Source of the DNA: Clostridiales bacterium UBA4080
GTDB lineage: Bacteria > Bacillota > Clostridia > Lachnospirales > Vallitaleaceae
Assembly (NCBI GenBank): GCA_002381865.1
Contig: DFYO01000054.1
Span: 36,725 to 100,724 of the forward strand
DNA: 64,000 nt
Direction: 5' to 3'
Shown: piece by piece, positions 55,458-64,000 of the stretch
How positions within the stretch are numbered: the stretch's first letter is position 1
Layout of the letters: each line of letters opens with the position of its first letter
Position numbers and translations under genes: made by a program
Notes under the pieces: generated by a model
The model's input: only the letters and a program-made list of their open reading frames with translations
Told to the model about the DNA's origin: nothing
The model's database searches: none

Positions 55458-55976
55458 ATGAGTGAAAATTTGGAGCATGATTTATTAATGGATGAGGAGG
55501 AGGATACCCAAGCGGGTAAATATTTAACATTTTCTCTTGGAAATGAGTTTTACGGAATTGAAATCAAATATGTTACAGAAATAGTAGGGATACAGCCTAT
55601 TACAGAGGTTCCGGAGCTGCCTGAATATATTAAAGGAATAATTAACCTAAGAGGTAAGATAATTCCGGTAATGGACGTTAGGCTAAGGTTTAAAAAAGGT
55701 CAGATGGAGTATAATGACAGAACCTGCATCGTTGTAATTGATATTTTAGATATATCAATTGGCATGATTGTAGATGCTGTATCAGAGGTCTTATCTATTT
55801 CAGACGAAGAAATTGTACCACCGCCAGATGTTAATAAAAATGGCAAAAAGTATATTAAGGGAATTGGGAAAAGTGGAAGCGAGGTAACATTAATTCTGGA
55901 TTGCGAAAAGCTAATTGATGAAGAAGAGGCTGAAGCATTAGGAAAAACATCTAACACCGAGGAGGTCTGTATATGA
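55458..55976 (+). CDS. cheW: Chemotaxis coupling protein CheW
   Basis: The 172-residue product starts at ATG 55458 behind AAAGGAGATGA. It has the CheW fold with [22 protein letters not shown], the [20 protein letters not shown] signature and a C-terminal acidic extension. It links CheA to chemoreceptors. The stop overlaps the start of the receptor gene by four bases. Confidence 0.96.
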   Translation: MSENLEHDLLMDEEEDTQAGKYLTFSLGNEFYGIEIKYVTEIVGIQPITEVPELPEYIKGIINLRGKIIPVMDVRLRFKKGQMEYNDRTCIVVIDILDISIGMIVDAVSEVLSISDEEIVPPPDVNKNGKKYIKGIGKSGSEVTLILDCEKLIDEEEAEALGKTSNTEEVCI

Positions 55977-57682
55977 AGTGGTTTCTAAATCTTAGGGTAG
56001 GTACAAAATTGATTTCAGGATTTATAGCTGTAGCAATAATTGCAGGAGCGATAGGCGCGGTTGGGATAGTTAATATTAAGCATATAGAAGAAGCGGATAA
56101 CAAGATGTATACAACAATGACAGAGCCATTAGCGGATATGGTTACCTTTGTAGAAGCATATCAAAGAATGAGAGGTAATATTAAGGATATTCTTTTAGCT
56201 GAAACGCCAGAAGAGATTGCAGATTATGAGCAAAGAATAGCAATAAGAAACGATGAATTTAAAGCAGCTTTAACAAAATTTGAAAAAACCTTATTTTCAG
56301 ATGAAGGTAAGCAATTGACTGAGCAAGTTTTAGAAAACAAAGAAAAGTATGATGTGCTAGCGGAGCAAATTATTACACTAGCAAAGCAAGGTAAAAAAGC
56401 TGAGGCTTATAAGATTATGACTGGTGAGGCAGGCAAGATAAGAACTGAAATTGAGGCAGAATATAGAAGATTAATGGAAATAAAAATAGAAGCGGCAAAA
56501 GCTACTTCACAAGAAAATCAGGCACTTTCAAAAACTGCTACAACTACAATGATAATAATTTTGCTTATTGGCGTAGTGGTTTCCATAGTTCTTGGATTAC
56601 TTATTACAGCCATGATAAAAAGACCAGTTAGCAGGATTTTAGATGCATCCCGTGAAATTGCTAAGGGTAACCTAAATGTTGAGGTAGATGTCAATTCAAA
56701 GGATGAGCTTGGTAAGCTTGCACAGGCTTTTAATGCAATGACAGCAAATGTCAATGATGTTATTTCTAATATTAATTCAGCCTCTGAGCAGGTTGCGGCA
56801 GGTTCAAGACAGGTTTCTGAATCAAGCATGTCCTTATCTCAGGGAGCAACTGAGCAGGCAAGTGCAATTGAAGAGCTAACCGCCTCTATAGAACAAATTG
56901 CTGCACAAACCAGAGATAATGCCAATAATGCCGTAACAGCAAATGAGCTTTCAGAAGAGGCAAGAGATAATGCATCTCTTGGAAGCGAGCAGATGGACCA
57001 CATGTTAAAGGCAATGGATGATATAAATGAAAGCTCAAGTAATATTTCAAAAATAATTAAAGTAATAGATGATATTGCTTTTCAAACCAATATTCTAGCA
57101 TTAAATGCAGCAGTAGAAGCGGCAAGAGCCGGACAACATGGTAAGGGCTTTGCTGTTGTTGCTGAAGAGGTTAGAAATCTAGCGGCTCGTTCTGCAAGCG
57201 CTGCGAAGGAAACTACAGATATGATAGAAGGCTCAATCAAAAAGGTCGAGGATGGTACCAAAATTGCCAACCAGACCTCAGATGCACTAGGTCATATTGT
57301 AGACGGAGTATCAAAGGTTGCTGAGTTGGTTAATCAAATTGCGACAGCTTCAAATGAACAGGCACTCGGTGTAGACCAAATAAATCAAGGTGTTATGCAG
57401 ATTTCTGATGTAGTTCAGACAACCTCAGCTACATCACAGGAAACTGCAGCTGCTAGTGAAGAGCTTTCAGGACAAGCAGAAATCCTACGAGACCAAGTTA
57501 GCAGATTTAAGCTTAAGCAGCATAGGGGTTTTTCATCGGGAGCAAAAGAAACCATTAGTCCGGAGGTAATTAGAATGCTGGAAAATATGGGAGATGGAAC
57601 TAAGGAATATGAGGAAGAGCCAGAAAATAAACGCTCAAACAAAAAAATTGTATTGAGTGATAGAGAGTTTGGCAAATACTAA
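55973..57682 (+). CDS. Methyl-accepting chemotaxis protein (4HB sensor)
   Basis: The 569-residue receptor has two membrane helices (about 13-32 and 192-214). They flank a four-helix-bundle-type sensor rich in Glu and Lys, followed by a HAMP domain ([24 protein letters not shown]) and a long signalling coiled coil. The conserved hairpin tip is [23 protein letters not shown]. No C-terminal CheR/CheB tethering pentapeptide is present (it ends DREFGKY). The ligand is unknown. It overlaps cheW and is separated from cheR by a hairpin. Confidence 0.95.
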   Translation: MKWFLNLRVGTKLISGFIAVAIIAGAIGAVGIVNIKHIEEADNKMYTTMTEPLADMVTFVEAYQRMRGNIKDILLAETPEEIADYEQRIAIRNDEFKAALTKFEKTLFSDEGKQLTEQVLENKEKYDVLAEQIITLAKQGKKAEAYKIMTGEAGKIRTEIEAEYRRLMEIKIEAAKATSQENQALSKTATTTMIIILLIGVVVSIVLGLLITAMIKRPVSRILDASREIAKGNLNVEVDVNSKDELGKLAQAFNAMTANVNDVISNINSASEQVAAGSRQVSESSMSLSQGATEQASAIEELTASIEQIAAQTRDNANNAVTANELSEEARDNASLGSEQMDHMLKAMDDINESSSNISKIIKVIDDIAFQTNILALNAAVEAARAGQHGKGFAVVAEEVRNLAARSASAAKETTDMIEGSIKKVEDGTKIANQTSDALGHIVDGVSKVAELVNQIATASNEQALGVDQINQGVMQISDVVQTTSATSQETAAASEELSGQAEILRDQVSRFKLKQHRGFSSGAKETISPEVIRMLENMGDGTKEYEEEPENKRSNKKIVLSDREFGKY

Positions 57683-57701
57683 AACACTAATAATAGTTTA
57701 T

Positions 57702-57734
57702 AAGGGAGGATGCTTAATAAGCCTCCTTCCTTTA
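57702..57734 (+). terminator. Hairpin between receptor gene and cheR
   Basis: AAGGGAGGATGCTTA and TAAGCCTCCTT pair with small mismatches, followed by CCTTTAAAA. The weak U-run suggests partial termination or mRNA stabilisation within the che operon rather than its end. Confidence 0.5.
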
Positions 57735-57741
57735 AAAGGTG

Positions 57742-58566
57742 ATGGATGAGTTGAAGCAGATAACATATAAGGAATTTAAAGCTATATCAGAGTATATTGA
57801 AGATAATTACGGAATACATTTAAGAGACGAAAAGCAGACCCTGGTAGCCGGGAGACTTGGAAATGAGCTTATATCCTTAGGATTTGAAAGCTTTACAGAG
57901 TATTTCGAGTATGTAAAAGAGGACTCCAGTGGTGATGCTGTAATTAAGCTGATAGATAAAATAACAACAAACCATACTTTTTTTATGAGAGAGGCAGAGC
58001 ATTTTTATTATTACAGAGACAAGGTGCTGCCGTATTTTAAAAATACAATTAAGGATAATGACCTTAGGGTATGGTGTGCAGCATGCTCAACCGGTGAAGA
58101 AGCATATACGCTTGCTTTTATAACAGATGAATTTCTGGCAACTGATAAAAAAGTTTGGGACAAAAAAATTCTTGCTACTGATATATCAAGCAAGGTATTG
58201 CATTTAGCCGAGCAAGGAGTTTATAGCAATGATAGAATTGCACCTCTTCCCAATAAATGGAGACTGACTTATTTTGAAAAATATGATAGCGATAATTGGG
58301 TAGTTAAGAAGGAGATGAAGAATGAGGTTATTTATAGAAAATTTAACCTTATGGACAGAGATTTCCCTTTTAGAAAAAAATTTCATGTAATTTTCTGCAG
58401 AAACGTAATGATATATTTTGATAATGAGACAAAAGAAAGACTTGTTAATAAATTCTATGATGCATTAAGTCCGGGGGGTTATCTGTTTATAGGGCATTCA
58501 GAGTCAATAAATAAAGAGGCAACAAAGCTAAGATATATTATGCCGTCGATATATAGAAAGGAATAA
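57742..58566 (+). CDS. cheR: Chemotaxis protein methyltransferase CheR
   Basis: The preferred start is ATG 57742; the adjacent GTG 57739 and TTG 57751 are alternatives because AAAAGGTG lies very close. The roughly 274-residue product has the CheR N-terminal helical domain, TTNHTFFMREAEHF, the SAM-binding WCAACSTGEEAYTLAF, DISSKVL and the FCRNVMIYFDN motif. It methylates receptor glutamates for adaptation. Its stop overlaps the ATG of a 30-codon ORF (TAATG). Confidence 0.95.
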   Translation: MDELKQITYKEFKAISEYIEDNYGIHLRDEKQTLVAGRLGNELISLGFESFTEYFEYVKEDSSGDAVIKLIDKITTNHTFFMREAEHFYYYRDKVLPYFKNTIKDNDLRVWCAACSTGEEAYTLAFITDEFLATDKKVWDKKILATDISSKVLHLAEQGVYSNDRIAPLPNKWRLTYFEKYDSDNWVVKKEMKNEVIYRKFNLMDRDFPFRKKFHVIFCRNVMIYFDNETKERLVNKFYDALSPGGYLFIGHSESINKEATKLRYIMPSIYRKE

Positions 58567-58658
58567 TGAATAAGCATTATAATCCGATAGCTTACTATAA
58601 GCAAAGCTTAAAGCATTTGTTTTTGGAAAATCATTACTCTATGAAAGGGCTGGTTTAG
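58566..58658 (+). CDS. 30-codon ORF filling the cheR-cheB gap
   Basis: An ATG overlaps the cheR stop (TAATG) and the frame runs 30 codons to a TAG whose last base immediately precedes the cheB ATG. AAAGGA lies three bases upstream. The peptide is MNKHYNPIAYYKQSLKHLFL followed by ten more residues, Tyr/His/Lys-rich and probably soluble. I do not know a homologue. The exact fit between both neighbours suggests either a real small protein or a leader that couples cheB translation to cheR. Confidence 0.5.
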   Translation: MNKHYNPIAYYKQSLKHLFLENHYSMKGLV

Positions 58659-59675
58659 ATGGGGAAAAAAATTAAGGTGTTGGTATTAGATGATAGTCTT
58701 GTGTCAAGAGAGCTATTATCAAGGGGTATATCTACAGACAATGAGATAGAGGTAGTTGCAAAGGCAGTAGATCCCTTTGATGCTAGAGATAAGATATTAA
58801 AATATGAGCCGGATGTTATGACTTGTGATGTGGAAATGCCTAGAATGAATGGAATAGAGTTTATCAAAAGGTTGCTTCCGCAGTATGAAATACCGGTAAT
58901 TGTAGTAAGTGGGATTAGTGAATCTGTATTTGACGCAATGGATGCAGGTGCAGTGGATTTTGTTTTGAAGCCGGACATGCAGTCACCAAAGAGTGTTGAA
59001 GCATTTGTTAAGGAGCTTATCGGCAAGATTAAAGCTGCTTCAAAGGCTCATGTTATTAACAGTGAGGACTTAAAAGGTATGAAATATAAAAACACAGATG
59101 AATTAGATCATAAAAAAATAATTGCAATAGGTGCTTCTACAGGAGGAACAGAAGCTATAACGGTGTTGCTTAAGCAATTACCTCCTAAAATGCCGGGTAT
59201 TCTTATTGTACAGCACATTCCTCCACAATTTTCTAAAATGTTTGCAGAAAGACTTAACCAACAAACTGATTTTCATGTAAAGGAAGCACAGTCGGGAGAT
59301 TATATTGAACCGGGTAAAATTCTGGTAGCTCCCGGGGATAAGCACATGGTAGTTAAGAGAGTTGGAGAGAGATACAGGGTTGAGGTTAATTCCGGAGATA
59401 AGGTTAACGGACATTGCCCGTCGGTGGATGTTTTATTTGAGTCAGTATCAAAGGAGTGCAAGGATAATGCAATTGGTGTCATTCTAACAGGAATGGGATA
59501 TGACGGCGCAAAAGGACTTTTGTCGATGAGAAGAAAAGGTGCAAGAACCTTAGGGCAAGATGAAGAAAGTTGTGTTGTATATGGAATGCCAAAGGTAGCC
59601 TATGAGGTGGGTGCAGTTGAAAAGCAGGCGCCATTAAATAGAATCCCGGAGCTTCTTTGCGGGTTATTAAAATAA
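58659..59675 (+). CDS. cheB: Chemotaxis response regulator protein-glutamate methylesterase CheB
   Basis: The 338-residue product starts at ATG 58659 with AAAGGG nine bases upstream. It has an N-terminal receiver domain with D11-D12 and phosphoacceptor D57 (MTCDVEMPRM), a linker, and the methylesterase domain with catalytic S160 (GASTGGTEA), H186 (VQHIPP) and D282 (GMGYDGA). It demethylates and deamidates receptors. Together with CheR this makes a complete methylation-based adaptation system; no cheC, cheD or cheX gene is present in the window. Confidence 0.97.
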   Translation: MGKKIKVLVLDDSLVSRELLSRGISTDNEIEVVAKAVDPFDARDKILKYEPDVMTCDVEMPRMNGIEFIKRLLPQYEIPVIVVSGISESVFDAMDAGAVDFVLKPDMQSPKSVEAFVKELIGKIKAASKAHVINSEDLKGMKYKNTDELDHKKIIAIGASTGGTEAITVLLKQLPPKMPGILIVQHIPPQFSKMFAERLNQQTDFHVKEAQSGDYIEPGKILVAPGDKHMVVKRVGERYRVEVNSGDKVNGHCPSVDVLFESVSKECKDNAIGVILTGMGYDGAKGLLSMRRKGARTLGQDEESCVVYGMPKVAYEVGAVEKQAPLNRIPELLCGLLK

Positions 59676-59690
59676 TTAGGAGGTTAGCCT

Positions 59691-62600
59691 ATGACAGATA
59701 TTAATTTTTCACAGGAGCATCAACGTAAGCTGGCAGCAGCCATATCTGGTATAGGGGATGGAGTAATAACAACGGATAAGGAAAGCAGGGTAGAATTTAT
59801 TAATGGTCAGGCAGAGTATATGACGGGTTGGAGAAAATCAGAGGTTTCTGGTTTGCCTGTTGAAAAGGTTTTTAATGTGGTGTGCAAAAACATGACGAAA
59901 CTTGTAAGTGAACGCACAAGAGATGTTATGAAATCAGGAAATGTTAGGGGCCTGATAAAGGATTGTGAGCTTATATCCAAGGATGGTAAAAGATTTTATG
60001 TTTCGGCAAGCTTTTCAGCAATTCGAGATGAGCAGGATGATATTGTTGGAATTGTAATAGTGTTTAGAGATATTACAAAAATTAAAGCTATGGAAGAAGA
60101 GATTATTCACGAAAAAAATAATCTCCAGATGATGTTTGAGCTTATGCCCTTGGGGATGCTTGTAATCGATTATAACCGAGTGGTAAAGCAAGCTAACAAT
60201 GCGTTGCTTAAAATGTTTGGAATTGAAAGAGAGGATATAGTAGAGCGATTTTTGGGTAATGGAATTGAATGTGCCTCGGCTAGCGGTACAAAATGCGGAC
60301 AGGGACCAAAATGCAGCTTGTGTGATTTGAGAGAGGAAATTGAAAGAGCAATACGTGTAAATGAATATAAAAAGGATGTAATAATAAATATAACTGTTAA
60401 AAAGAATGACAGGTATTCAAAAATATGGTGTAAGATTAATTTATCTCCTATTTCCTGGCATGATGAACGTCAAATCATTATTATTATGGAGGATATAACA
60501 GAAAGGGTTAAGCACGAACAAAAGCTTAAGATTGCAAAGGAATCCAGCTTGAAGATGCTGGATAGTCTTCCGGTAATGGTTTTAAAATCTAATAAGGATA
60601 TGAAGTGTGATTATGTTAATCAGACCTTTGTGGATTTTGTAGGGCTTTCAAAAAAAGAAGCTATAAGTAATGTCAGAGGACATTTGCATCCTAGTGATTA
60701 TGAAAGATTCAAGGAGTTGTATTGTGAGGCCTTTGAACAAAAGAAGGGCTTTGAAATGGATTTTTTAATGCTAAGAAATGATGGAGAATACAGGCAGTCA
60801 ACGGCGATAGCAAAGCCGTATTATGATATAGATAATGCTTTTGCTGGTTTTATCGGCACAATATTTGATGTGACCGAAACAAAGGCTGCAGAGGAAAAGA
60901 TAAGAGAAGGCAGAGAAAAATATTATTCGTTATTTATGAATATGGATAGTGGCTTCTCGTATTTCAAAACAATAATTAATGACAATAATGAGATGACTGA
61001 TTTGGTATATGAAGAAATAAATGGTATGTATGAAAAAATGTTTGACTGTAAAAAAGAAGAGGTGGTTGGTAAAACGCTTGCAGAGGTATTTGGATATAGC
61101 AGAGAAGAAATGACGGGCTTAATAAATTTGTACCAAAGCACCTTAGATGAAATTGGATACTTGCATATTGAAGAGTTTTTTATCAAAAAAAATGCTAAGT
61201 GGCATTCAGTTTCTATTTATAGCCCGGAAGAAAATCATATAGCTATTTTAACAACAGATATAGATGCAAAGAAAAAAACTGAATTAGAGCTTCACAAAGC
61301 CAAGGAACAGGCAGAAGCTGCAAATATTGCAAAAAGTGAGTTTCTTGCCAATATGAGCCATGAAATCAGAACACCCCTTAATGGAATGGTGGGAATGATT
61401 GAATTAACATTGATGACAGAATTAAACAAGGAACAAAAGGATAATCTGAGTATTGCAAAAAATTGCGCATCCTCATTATTAAATATTATTAATGATGTCT
61501 TGGATTTTTCAAAGCTTGAAGCAGGGAAAATGGTTATTAAAAATAAGCATTTTGAAATTAGAGAGATTATTAATGAGCTTGAAAGGGCAAATAGACCTCA
61601 TGCGGATAAAAAAGACATTAAAATAATTATAGATATTGAAAATGCAGTTGAGAAATTTGTTTATGCGGATGAGAATAGGCTAAAGCAGGTAATGAATAAT
61701 CTTATTAGCAATGCGATTAAGTTTACAAGGGCTGGTGAAATAAAAATCAGGGTTAGAAAGCATAATAGCGATTGCAAAGAGGAGCTGCTGTTTTCAGTTA
61801 AGGATACTGGGATTGGAATTTCGCCTGAGGAATCCGGGAGGCTATTTAAAAGCTTTACACAGATTGATAGTTCATTTACCAAGCAATATGGCGGAAGCGG
61901 CTTAGGACTTGTTATAAGCAAACAGCTGGTTGAGCTAATGGGGGGCAATATATGGGTAGAGAGTAAAAAAGGAAGAGGAAGTACATTTTATTTTACTATA
62001 CCTAGTATTGAGAAAGAGCTTAAAGAAAAAGAAGAAATAAAGCATGTAAAAATAGAAAAAATTCCAAGCAAAGCACATATCCTTATTGCAGAAGATGACA
62101 AGATTAATCAAACGGTCTTGGCAAGGATGCTTAAGGAAGGAGGCTATTCCTGTGATGTTGCAGGTAATGGCAAGGAAGCCTTAGAGATGTATGAAATGAA
62201 GCATTATGATATGATATTGATGGATATTCAGATGCCGATTATGGATGGAATGGAGGTTACAAAGATAATAAGAGAGAGGGAAGGGAAGGATAAGCATACT
62301 AATATTATTGCAGTAACAGCCTTTGCCCTATATGGAGACAGGGAAAAATTCTTAAGTATAGGTATGGATGAGTATATTTCAAAGCCAGTAGTTATTGAAA
62401 AACTATTTGAAATAATGGAAAAGATATTGAATAAGGGAAATGAGCAGCTATTGAACTCAGAGAAGCAAACAAAAAATGTTATACCATATGGCGAGGAGCT
62501 TTTGAAAGATACAAAGGATAAAATTAGTAAAATAAGCAAGTTCATTCTAAACAAAGACTATAGCATGATTGAAGCAAATGCACATGAGCTAAAAATGACA

Positions 62601-62744
62601 TTTGAAGAAATGGAGCTATTTGACCAAAAAAGAGCTGCCTTTAAAATTGAGCTGGCAGTAAGAAGAGATGATATTGCAGATGTAGAAAAATGGTATAATA
62701 TATTAGTTGAAGAATATCAAAGATATTTACAAAGCAAGGCATGA
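59691..62744 (+). CDS. Multi-PAS hybrid histidine kinase with receiver and HPt domains
   Basis: The 1017-residue product starts at ATG 59691 behind AGGAGG and has no membrane helix. Four PAS-like domains (about 10-135, 145-270, 285-405, 410-535) precede HisKA with H557 (MSHEIRTPLNG), HATPase (DTGIGISPE, GGSGLGLVIS), a receiver with D845 (MDIQMPIMDG) and a terminal HPt-like helix pair with H965 (AHELK). The second PAS carries C194, C202, C208 and C211 in a CGxGPxCxxC context, which suggests a metal or redox cofactor. It is probably a cytoplasmic phosphorelay sensor linked to the chemotaxis genes. A response regulator follows. Confidence 0.93.
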   Translation: MTDINFSQEHQRKLAAAISGIGDGVITTDKESRVEFINGQAEYMTGWRKSEVSGLPVEKVFNVVCKNMTKLVSERTRDVMKSGNVRGLIKDCELISKDGKRFYVSASFSAIRDEQDDIVGIVIVFRDITKIKAMEEEIIHEKNNLQMMFELMPLGMLVIDYNRVVKQANNALLKMFGIEREDIVERFLGNGIECASASGTKCGQGPKCSLCDLREEIERAIRVNEYKKDVIINITVKKNDRYSKIWCKINLSPISWHDERQIIIIMEDITERVKHEQKLKIAKESSLKMLDSLPVMVLKSNKDMKCDYVNQTFVDFVGLSKKEAISNVRGHLHPSDYERFKELYCEAFEQKKGFEMDFLMLRNDGEYRQSTAIAKPYYDIDNAFAGFIGTIFDVTETKAAEEKIREGREKYYSLFMNMDSGFSYFKTIINDNNEMTDLVYEEINGMYEKMFDCKKEEVVGKTLAEVFGYSREEMTGLINLYQSTLDEIGYLHIEEFFIKKNAKWHSVSIYSPEENHIAILTTDIDAKKKTELELHKAKEQAEAANIAKSEFLANMSHEIRTPLNGMVGMIELTLMTELNKEQKDNLSIAKNCASSLLNIINDVLDFSKLEAGKMVIKNKHFEIREIINELERANRPHADKKDIKIIIDIENAVEKFVYADENRLKQVMNNLISNAIKFTRAGEIKIRVRKHNSDCKEELLFSVKDTGIGISPEESGRLFKSFTQIDSSFTKQYGGSGLGLVISKQLVELMGGNIWVESKKGRGSTFYFTIPSIEKELKEKEEIKHVKIEKIPSKAHILIAEDDKINQTVLARMLKEGGYSCDVAGNGKEALEMYEMKHYDMILMDIQMPIMDGMEVTKIIREREGKDKHTNIIAVTAFALYGDREKFLSIGMDEYISKPVVIEKLFEIMEKILNKGNEQLLNSEKQTKNVIPYGEELLKDTKDKISKISKFILNKDYSMIEANAHELKMTFEEMELFDQKRAAFKIELAVRRDDIADVEKWYNILVEEYQRYLQSKA

Positions 62745-62766
62745 TAAAATATCAGGAGGGAAGTCT

Positions 62767-63162
62767 ATGAAAATATTAATTGCAGAGGATGATTTAGTCA
62801 GCAGAAGATTTATTAGCAAGGTTATGTCAAAATATGGGGAGTGTGATTTGGTGGTTGATGGGCTAGAGGCAATTGATGCATATATGATGGCTATTAAAGA
62901 CGAGGAGCCGTATGATTTGATTTGCCTAGATATTATGATGCCTAAAGTGGATGGAGTTAAGGTACTTAAAACAATTCGTGAACTTGAGCAACAGAACAAA
63001 GTTGAGCCAGAGAAACATGTCAAAATTATTATGACTACGGCATTAGGAGATACAGATGTTGTTCAAACAGCCTTTGATTATCAATGCGACGCTTACGCAT
63101 CAAAGCCTATTGATATTCAAAAGCTTATTGAGGTGCTTAGAAAGCTAAAATTAATTGATTAA
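62767..63162 (+). CDS. Single-domain response regulator
   Basis: The ATG at 62767 follows CAGGAGGG and gives 131 residues; upstream in-frame codons overlap the kinase gene without a ribosome binding site. It is a stand-alone receiver with acidic pocket E7-D8-D9, phosphoacceptor D55 (ICLDIMMPKVDG), T in IIMTTALG and K in ASKPID. With the hybrid kinase it completes a His-Asp-His-Asp relay. No DNA-binding domain is present, so its output is protein interaction. It is the last gene of the chemotaxis segment. Confidence 0.93.
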   Translation: MKILIAEDDLVSRRFISKVMSKYGECDLVVDGLEAIDAYMMAIKDEEPYDLICLDIMMPKVDGVKVLKTIRELEQQNKVEPEKHVKIIMTTALGDTDVVQTAFDYQCDAYASKPIDIQKLIEVLRKLKLID

Positions 63163-63177
63163 GTTATAGGAATTCTA

Positions 63178-63205
63178 TTGACAAAATCCCTATTTATGGT
63201 ATTAT
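63178..63205 (+). promoter_or_regulatory. Promoter of the tRNA-Tyr/tRNA-Leu unit
   Basis: Perfect TTGACA and TATTAT are spaced 16 bases apart, 16 bases before the tRNA-Tyr 5' end. Confidence 0.6.
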
Positions 63206-63221
63206 ATATCTTGTCACTTTT

Positions 63222-63303
63222 GGAGGGGTTCCCGAGTGGCCAAAGGGGGCAGACTGTAAATCTGTTGGCACCGCCTTCGAAGGTTCGAATCCTTCTCCCT
63301 CCA
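63222..63303 (+). tRNA. tRNA-Tyr (anticodon GTA)
   Basis: GGAGGGG/TCCCTCC acceptor, anticodon stem-loop CAGACTGTAAATCTG (GTA), long variable arm and T arm AAGGTTCGAATCCTT identify a class II tRNA-Tyr. CCA is not encoded. Confidence 0.97.
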
Positions 63304-63308
63304 TTTAT

Positions 63309-63392
63309 GCCCGAGTGGCGGAACTGGCAGACGCACAGGACTTAAAATCCTGCGATCGCGAGATCGTACCGGTTCGATTCCGGTCTCGGGCA
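63309..63392 (+). tRNA. tRNA-Leu (anticodon TAA)
   Basis: GCCCGAG/CTCGGGC acceptor, anticodon stem-loop AGGACTTAAAATCCT (TAA), a variable arm with CGATCGCGAGATCG and T arm CCGGTTCGATTCCGG. CCA is not encoded. Only five bases separate it from tRNA-Tyr. Confidence 0.97.
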
Positions 63393-63507
63393 TTTTGTTT
63401 TTATTTTGAAATCAGATATTAGCTTTTCGTAATGAGGATTATGTCTGAAGCATATAAAACAAAAAGCAAAAATGCAATTTTTATGGTTGTTTTATACAAA
63501 ACAACAC

Positions 63508-63536
63508 TTGACAATTTGGTTATAAATTGATATAAT
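63508..63536 (+). promoter_or_regulatory. Promoter of the tRNA-Phe/tRNA-Lys unit
   Basis: Perfect TTGACA and TATAAT are spaced 17 bases apart. A GTTGTTTT/AAAACAAC inverted repeat (63486-63505) lies just upstream of the -35. Confidence 0.85.
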
Positions 63537-63553
63537 CAAAAAGCTGAAAAAAC

Positions 63554-63626
<73 letters not shown>

Positions 63627-63630
63627 CTAC

Positions 63631-63704
63631 GGGTTACTAGCTCAGCTGGCTAGAGCACTAGACTTTTAATCTAGGTGTCCCGGGTTCGAGTCCCGGGTGA
63701 CTCA
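63631..63704 (+). tRNA. tRNA-Lys (anticodon TTT)
   Basis: GGGTTAC/GTGACTC acceptor with wobble pairs, anticodon stem-loop TAGACTTTTAATCTA (TTT) and T arm CCGGGTTCGAGTCCCGG. CCA is not encoded. Confidence 0.97.
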
Positions 63705-63705
63705 T

Positions 63706-63734
63706 AAAGACGTCAACATTGACGTCTTTTTTTA
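63706..63734 (+). terminator. Intrinsic terminator of tRNA-Phe/tRNA-Lys
   Basis: AAAGACGTCA and TGACGTCTTT pair around ACAT and are followed by a T-run. Confidence 0.95.
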
Positions 63735-63735
63735 A

Positions 63736-64000
63736 TAGAATAGGAAAGTTCGTCTTGTTTGCAATAGACCAAACTTTCCTATTCTACGAGAAACGCGTTC
63801 ACCGAACGCTATTCTTGTTTCATAGGAAAGACCTTGCTATGGTAATGTGTAAAAGTATCTTTCCTATGAAACAAAAAACTCACTGCGTGCCAAAGATGCG
63901 CACCTCGCGGATAAGAAGGTATTGCTTCGCAAACCGCTCGGGCGCGTAGTGTCTGACTTGTCAGACACTTTGTTCTATTTTAGGAAAGTTCTACTTTTCT
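63736..64000. repeat. Array of long inverted repeats with a shared TAGGAAAG motif and a GC-rich core
   Basis: Three perfect inverted repeats follow one another: 63736-63750 with 63772-63786 (15 bases, TAGAATAGGAAAGTT), 63815-63831 with 63858-63874 (17 bases, TTGTTTCATAGGAAAGA) and 63948-63957 with 63960-63969 (10 bases, AGTGTCTGAC). A fourth arm with TTTTAGGAAAGTTCT runs to the window edge. Between them, 63880-63950 is far richer in G+C than the genome. No convincing gene is present. It looks like a mobile or mosaic intergenic repeat, or several nested ones. Confidence 0.8.

Noticed and set aside
63719..63949. 76-codon open frame after tRNA-Lys
   Set aside because: It begins inside the terminator stem and runs through inverted repeats. 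The peptide has no recognisable domain and there is no ribosome binding site.

Overview
The window comes from an AT-rich, low-GC Gram-positive genome of the class Clostridia. The best fit is a non-sporulating relative of the Lachnospirales. The grounds are A/T-ending codons, strong AGGAGG ribosome binding sites, TTGACA/TATAAT promoters, tRNAs without encoded CCA, a GlgC/GlgD pair, a DnaD/DnaC primosome pair, a sortase and clostridial c-di-GMP riboswitches. The assignment rests on gene content and order read by eye; no search was run.

Region 1 (1-2864) is the tail of a pilus- or secretion-like membrane gene set ending in a protein with an Ada-type zinc motif. A flavoredoxin-like gene follows on the minus strand. 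Region 2 (3682-10875) is the most unusual part: four same-strand genes encoding a polytopic membrane protein, a SPASM protein whose N-terminal cysteines do not fit the CX3CX2C radical-SAM pattern, a large protein that starts MKIRKGFVTNSSS and carries a HExxHxxxxxH zinc site, and a membrane-anchored C39-like cysteine peptidase. It looks like a protein-maturation system that I cannot match to a described one.

Region 3 (10927-24853) is housekeeping: an M29 aminopeptidase, AsnRS, a large anchored protein of unknown function, MscS, a phosphofructokinase, tRNA-Arg, dnaD-dnaC with nearby DnaA-box-like sites, murC, purR and glgC-glgD. Region 4 (25037-42334) keeps the order known from Bacillus and Clostridium: spoVG, glmU, prs, pth, mfd, prsA-like, mazG, hup, rqcP, divIC, tilS, hpt, ftsH. 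The sporulation genes normally interspersed there (spoVT, yabP, yabQ, spoIIE) are all missing. A class D-like sortase and a secreted transglutaminase-like protein sit between pth and mfd. The latter is preceded by two tandem c-di-GMP-I riboswitches whose closing stems can exchange strands.

Region 5 (42335-52926) holds a candidate small RNA, a GH13 amylase, tRNA-Ser, lemA plus a TPM-domain gene, a broken alpha/beta hydrolase/membrane gene behind a near-perfect promoter and palindrome, an intact lipase-like hydrolase, a TrmB-type regulator, a SEC-C protein, an aldo/keto reductase and a TetR regulator. Region 6 (52966-63162) is a chemotaxis operon: cheY, cheA, cheW, a chemoreceptor, cheR, an overlooked 30-codon ORF, cheB, a hybrid histidine kinase and a response regulator. 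The window ends with tRNA-Tyr, -Leu, -Phe and -Lys and an array of long inverted repeats with locally high GC.

Two genes, and possibly a third, have their 3' ends duplicated in tandem downstream of the stop codon, which seems to be a recurrent local mutation in this genome.
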